DNA of 64,000 bases, taken from the NCBI RefSeq assembly GCF_947495845.1, contig NZ_CANMAO010000002.1, forward strand, positions 62,001 to 126,000, written 5' to 3'. The position numbers and the translations under genes are program-made. The notes under the pieces were generated by a model that had not been told where the DNA came from, did not search any database, and saw nothing but the letters and a program-made list of their open reading frames with translations. Shown here piece by piece: positions 62,779-64,000 of this stretch. Position 1 is the first letter of the stretch. Every line of letters starts with the position of its first letter. This DNA is from an uncultured Endozoicomonas sp. Its GTDB lineage: Bacteria > Pseudomonadota > Gammaproteobacteria > Pseudomonadales > Endozoicomonadaceae.

Positions 62779-62989
62779 GGAAAAGCCGCCAACAAATAAA
62801 CCGTTCTCTATCTGAAATCTTGCTTCAAATAGTGCTAAATATCGTCCGTACATGATCAATTTGTTCGGATTGTCTTTAATGCTATCTGCTGAACTCTGTT
62901 CCTGATCAAAACCATAAGTCTTCTCAAACCATTCGATACGCCTGGTAAGCTCATCCTTTATCGCTGTTTTTTGTTAATTTCTCTGCCAT
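62773..62989 (-). pseudogene. Cassette-like gene 7, frameshifted hypothetical protein
   Basis: ATG 62989 with AGGA upstream starts MAEKLTK but runs into a stop after 12 codons. The frame that ends in the right box of site F reads AIKDELTRRIEWFEKTYGFD, then NPNKLIMYGRYLALFEARFQ and ends VGGFSC. Six T (62967-62972, six A in the gene) stand where five would keep the frame. About 71 residues if repaired. A natural indel, a sequencing error, or slippage in the A run are all possible. Confidence 0.68.
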
Positions 62990-62998
62990 CTCATTTCC

Positions 62999-63059
62999 TG
63001 CTAACAAGTTTATCAACCGGACTCCGCTACGCTGCGCCGGTTTAATTCAATGGTCATGT
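62999..63059 (+). repeat. attC-like site G
   Basis: 61 bp: TGCTAAC ... GTCATGT, arms TATCAACCGG / CCGGTTTAAT. The right box has C in place of T, and the gene it ends uses TGA instead of TAA. Confidence 0.62.
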
Positions 63060-63221
63060 TTCAAATATTCTATGCCTTTCAACTCTTTCTAAAGTTGTCG
63101 GTTTCACCTTTCTATAGTGATCCAGTTTGTTTTTTAACCGTTCATCTTTTGGGTTATCAAGTAAATCTATTAGCCTAGTAAGTTCCGACTGCTTTATTCT
63201 TATTAGTTTTTGTTTTGCCAT
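63054..63221 (-). CDS. Cassette-like gene 8, hypothetical protein
   Basis: 55 residues from ATG 63221 (MAKQKLIRIKQSELTRLIDL), with GGTG upstream. Basic and helical; could bind nucleic acid, but no family is recognised. An earlier ATG at 63308 would run through site H and is rejected. The stop TGA lies in the right box of site G. Confidence 0.68.
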   Translation of the reverse strand: MAKQKLIRIKQSELTRLIDLLDNPKDERLKNKLDHYRKVKPTTLERVERHRIFET

Positions 63222-63240
63222 AATTTCACCCTGTAAAAAA

Positions 63241-63288
63241 ACACAACAAAGCATTCCACAGGATAAACCTGTGAATAGCGGGTCATGG
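63241..63288 (+). repeat. attC-like site H
   Basis: 48 bp: ACACAAC ... GTCATGG, arms ATTCCACAGG / CCTGTGAAT with one extra C on the left. The most diverged end boxes; last site on the right. Confidence 0.6.
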
Positions 63289-63399
63289 TTTTCTGCTTTT
63301 ACTCTCAAGCTCTCTGATATACCGCAATATTTCTTGAGCCTTGGAATTGTTTTTAACAGTGGCTAGTTGCTCTAACCACTGGCGTGTAGATTCATTCAT
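63283..63399 (-). CDS. 38-residue phage protein
   Basis: ATG 63399 preceded by AGGTGG at a good distance. Product starts MNESTRQWLEQLATVKNNSK and ends ELESKSRKP; helical. Its start overlaps the stop of the 82-residue gene upstream, and its stop lies in the right box of site H. Too short for a family call, but ribosome site and coupling support it. Confidence 0.62.
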   Translation of the reverse strand: MNESTRQWLEQLATVKNNSKAQEILRYIRELESKSRKP

Positions 63400-63640
63400 T
63401 GACCACCTGCTTCAACTGGGTAAGATCACGCATCCTTACACCGTCATTTCTGGAAACAGAAGCAAGAAAGCCTTTAACGGTCATTTCTAAACGACCATGG
63501 CCTTCAAGTTTCTTTCTGAGAACATTTGCCTCTCTGCGGTGCTTATCCTTTGCCATTCGCTCTTGATCGAGCATCTTTTCAAGCCGTTCTATTTCGGCTC
63601 TCATGGATTTGTTGGCTTTTACAATCATGCTTTCTGTCAT
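63392..63640 (-). CDS. Small phage coiled-coil protein
   Basis: 82 residues, mostly helical with coiled-coil character (ANKSMRAEIERLEKMLDQER, KHRREANVLRKKLEGHG). Its start overlaps the stop of the 66-residue gene by 4 bases and its stop overlaps the start of the 38-residue gene. Unknown function. Confidence 0.68.
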   Translation of the reverse strand: MTESMIVKANKSMRAEIERLEKMLDQERMAKDKHRREANVLRKKLEGHGRLEMTVKGFLASVSRNDGVRMRDLTQLKQVVNE

Positions 63641-63837
63641 GACTGCGCCTCCTGCTTTTTCAGTCTAACCTTGTGCGTTACTGTTTTTGCGCTGGCGTAG
63701 CCTTTTTGGAAGCCAAGATAATTTTTTGGAATTAAGTGAGTGTGAGAATTAGGTTCAGAAACAAACTCTTCTTCAATCTCATAACCAAGCTCTTGAATGA
63801 GCGCCTCAACCAACAATTCAGCTCTGCTTTTTCTCAT
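63637..63837 (-). CDS. Small phage protein of unknown function
   Basis: 66 residues, start ATG 63837. RAELLVEALIQELGYEIEEE is followed by a segment (HTHLIPKNYLGFQKGYASA). Overlaps the methyltransferase stop (ATGA) at its start and the next gene at its end, so the three are translated as a coupled set. Confidence 0.66.
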   Translation of the reverse strand: MRKSRAELLVEALIQELGYEIEEEFVSEPNSHTHLIPKNYLGFQKGYASAKTVTHKVRLKKQEAQS

Positions 63838-64000
63838 GCTGCCCTCGCTCTGCTCATATACCGGATAATCTCACCACCAATCCACTCACCGACAGGTACA
63901 GAAACACCGTTGCCTATCTGTCTGTAAGCAGCCGTATTTGATACTGGGAAGCTGAAAGAATCGGGCAAGCCTTGAAGCCTTGCGTACTCTCTGACCGAGT
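63834..64000 (-). CDS. DNA (cytosine-5-)-methyltransferase, 3' end only
   Basis: The last 54 codons of a gene that continues beyond the window. SVREYARLQGLPDSFSFP is motif IX-like, and YRQIGNGVSVPVGEWIGGEI is motif X of C5 cytosine methyltransferases. Phages carry these to protect DNA from host restriction or to alter it. Its stop overlaps the next gene's start (ATGA). Confidence 0.88.
   Translation of the reverse strand, partial: SVREYARLQGLPDSFSFPVSNTAAYRQIGNGVSVPVGEWIGGEIIRYMSRARAA

Noticed and set aside
62955-62989. Programmed -1 frameshift at the AAAAAAC heptamer
   Set aside because: The -1 frame meets a stop within three codons; the long frame needs a +1 shift or one-base deletion.
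60900-63290. CRISPR array
   Set aside because: Repeats are imperfect palindromes of different length, spaced 240-410 bp apart with genes between them, not short identical repeats with 30-40 bp spacers.

Overview
The window looks like the chromosome of a marine gammaproteobacterium of the Oceanospirillales type; an Endozoicomonas-like host is my best guess. This is inference from gene content and order: a gloB - methyltransferase - rnhA - dnaQ block, a uvrY - uvrC - pgsA - tRNA block, a complete minor-pilin operon, ETF and ETF-quinone oxidoreductase genes, and a LIM/DA1-type peptidase. I could not run a database search.

Layout. 1-4.4 kb: 3' end of a CobB-type sirtuin, a MoxR ATPase/VWA pair, cysteine synthase and an RRM protein. 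4.4-12 kb: a five-gene Yej-type peptide ABC importer operon with two different binding proteins. 12-17.8 kb: mltD, gloB, a methyltransferase, rnhA, dnaQ and nudC. 18-24.4 kb: type IV pilus minor pilins with PilY1 and a PilE-like pilin. 24.6-30.2 kb: SCP2 protein, SohB protease, an antiporter, and ferredoxin-type sulfite reductase with its DUF934 partner. 30.3-34 kb: two tandem paralogous exported proteins that I do not recognise. 34-42.5 kb: a Kef-type antiporter, a glutaredoxin-like protein, a CDF metal exporter, TatD and an RND efflux pair. 42.7-48.9 kb: an accessory stretch with a histidine-rich exported protein, a MarR-like regulator, a KfrA-like coiled-coil protein coupled to a tyrosine recombinase behind a perfect 46-bp palindrome, a bacterial LIM/DA1-like zinc peptidase, and a frameshifted VOC gene. 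48.9-58.6 kb: tRNAs, pgsA, uvrC, uvrY, etfBA, the ETF-quinone oxidoreductase and small conserved genes. 58.7-64 kb: one end of a prophage, with integrase, excisionase, many very small genes and the 3' end of a cytosine-C5 methyltransferase.

The most striking structure is in the prophage. Between 60.66 and 63.29 kb there are eight imperfect palindromes of 48-62 bp, each separating one small gene from the next. All carry 7-bp end boxes of the RYYYAAC / GTTRRRY kind, a variable centre and one unpaired extra C in the left arm. These are hallmarks of integron attC sites, so this stretch reads as a gene-cassette array without a visible integron integrase, embedded in a phage transcription unit. The genes run opposite to the usual attC polarity, and in most cassettes the stop codon is supplied by the end box of the neighbouring attC-like site. 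A Rho-independent terminator closes the unit on the integrase side.

Two dispersed palindromic repeat families also occur. One (about 165 bp, ATAAGTACCC ends) has three copies, with compensated changes between arms. The other (ends like TATACCC) has two copies, flanking the uvrY-etf region.
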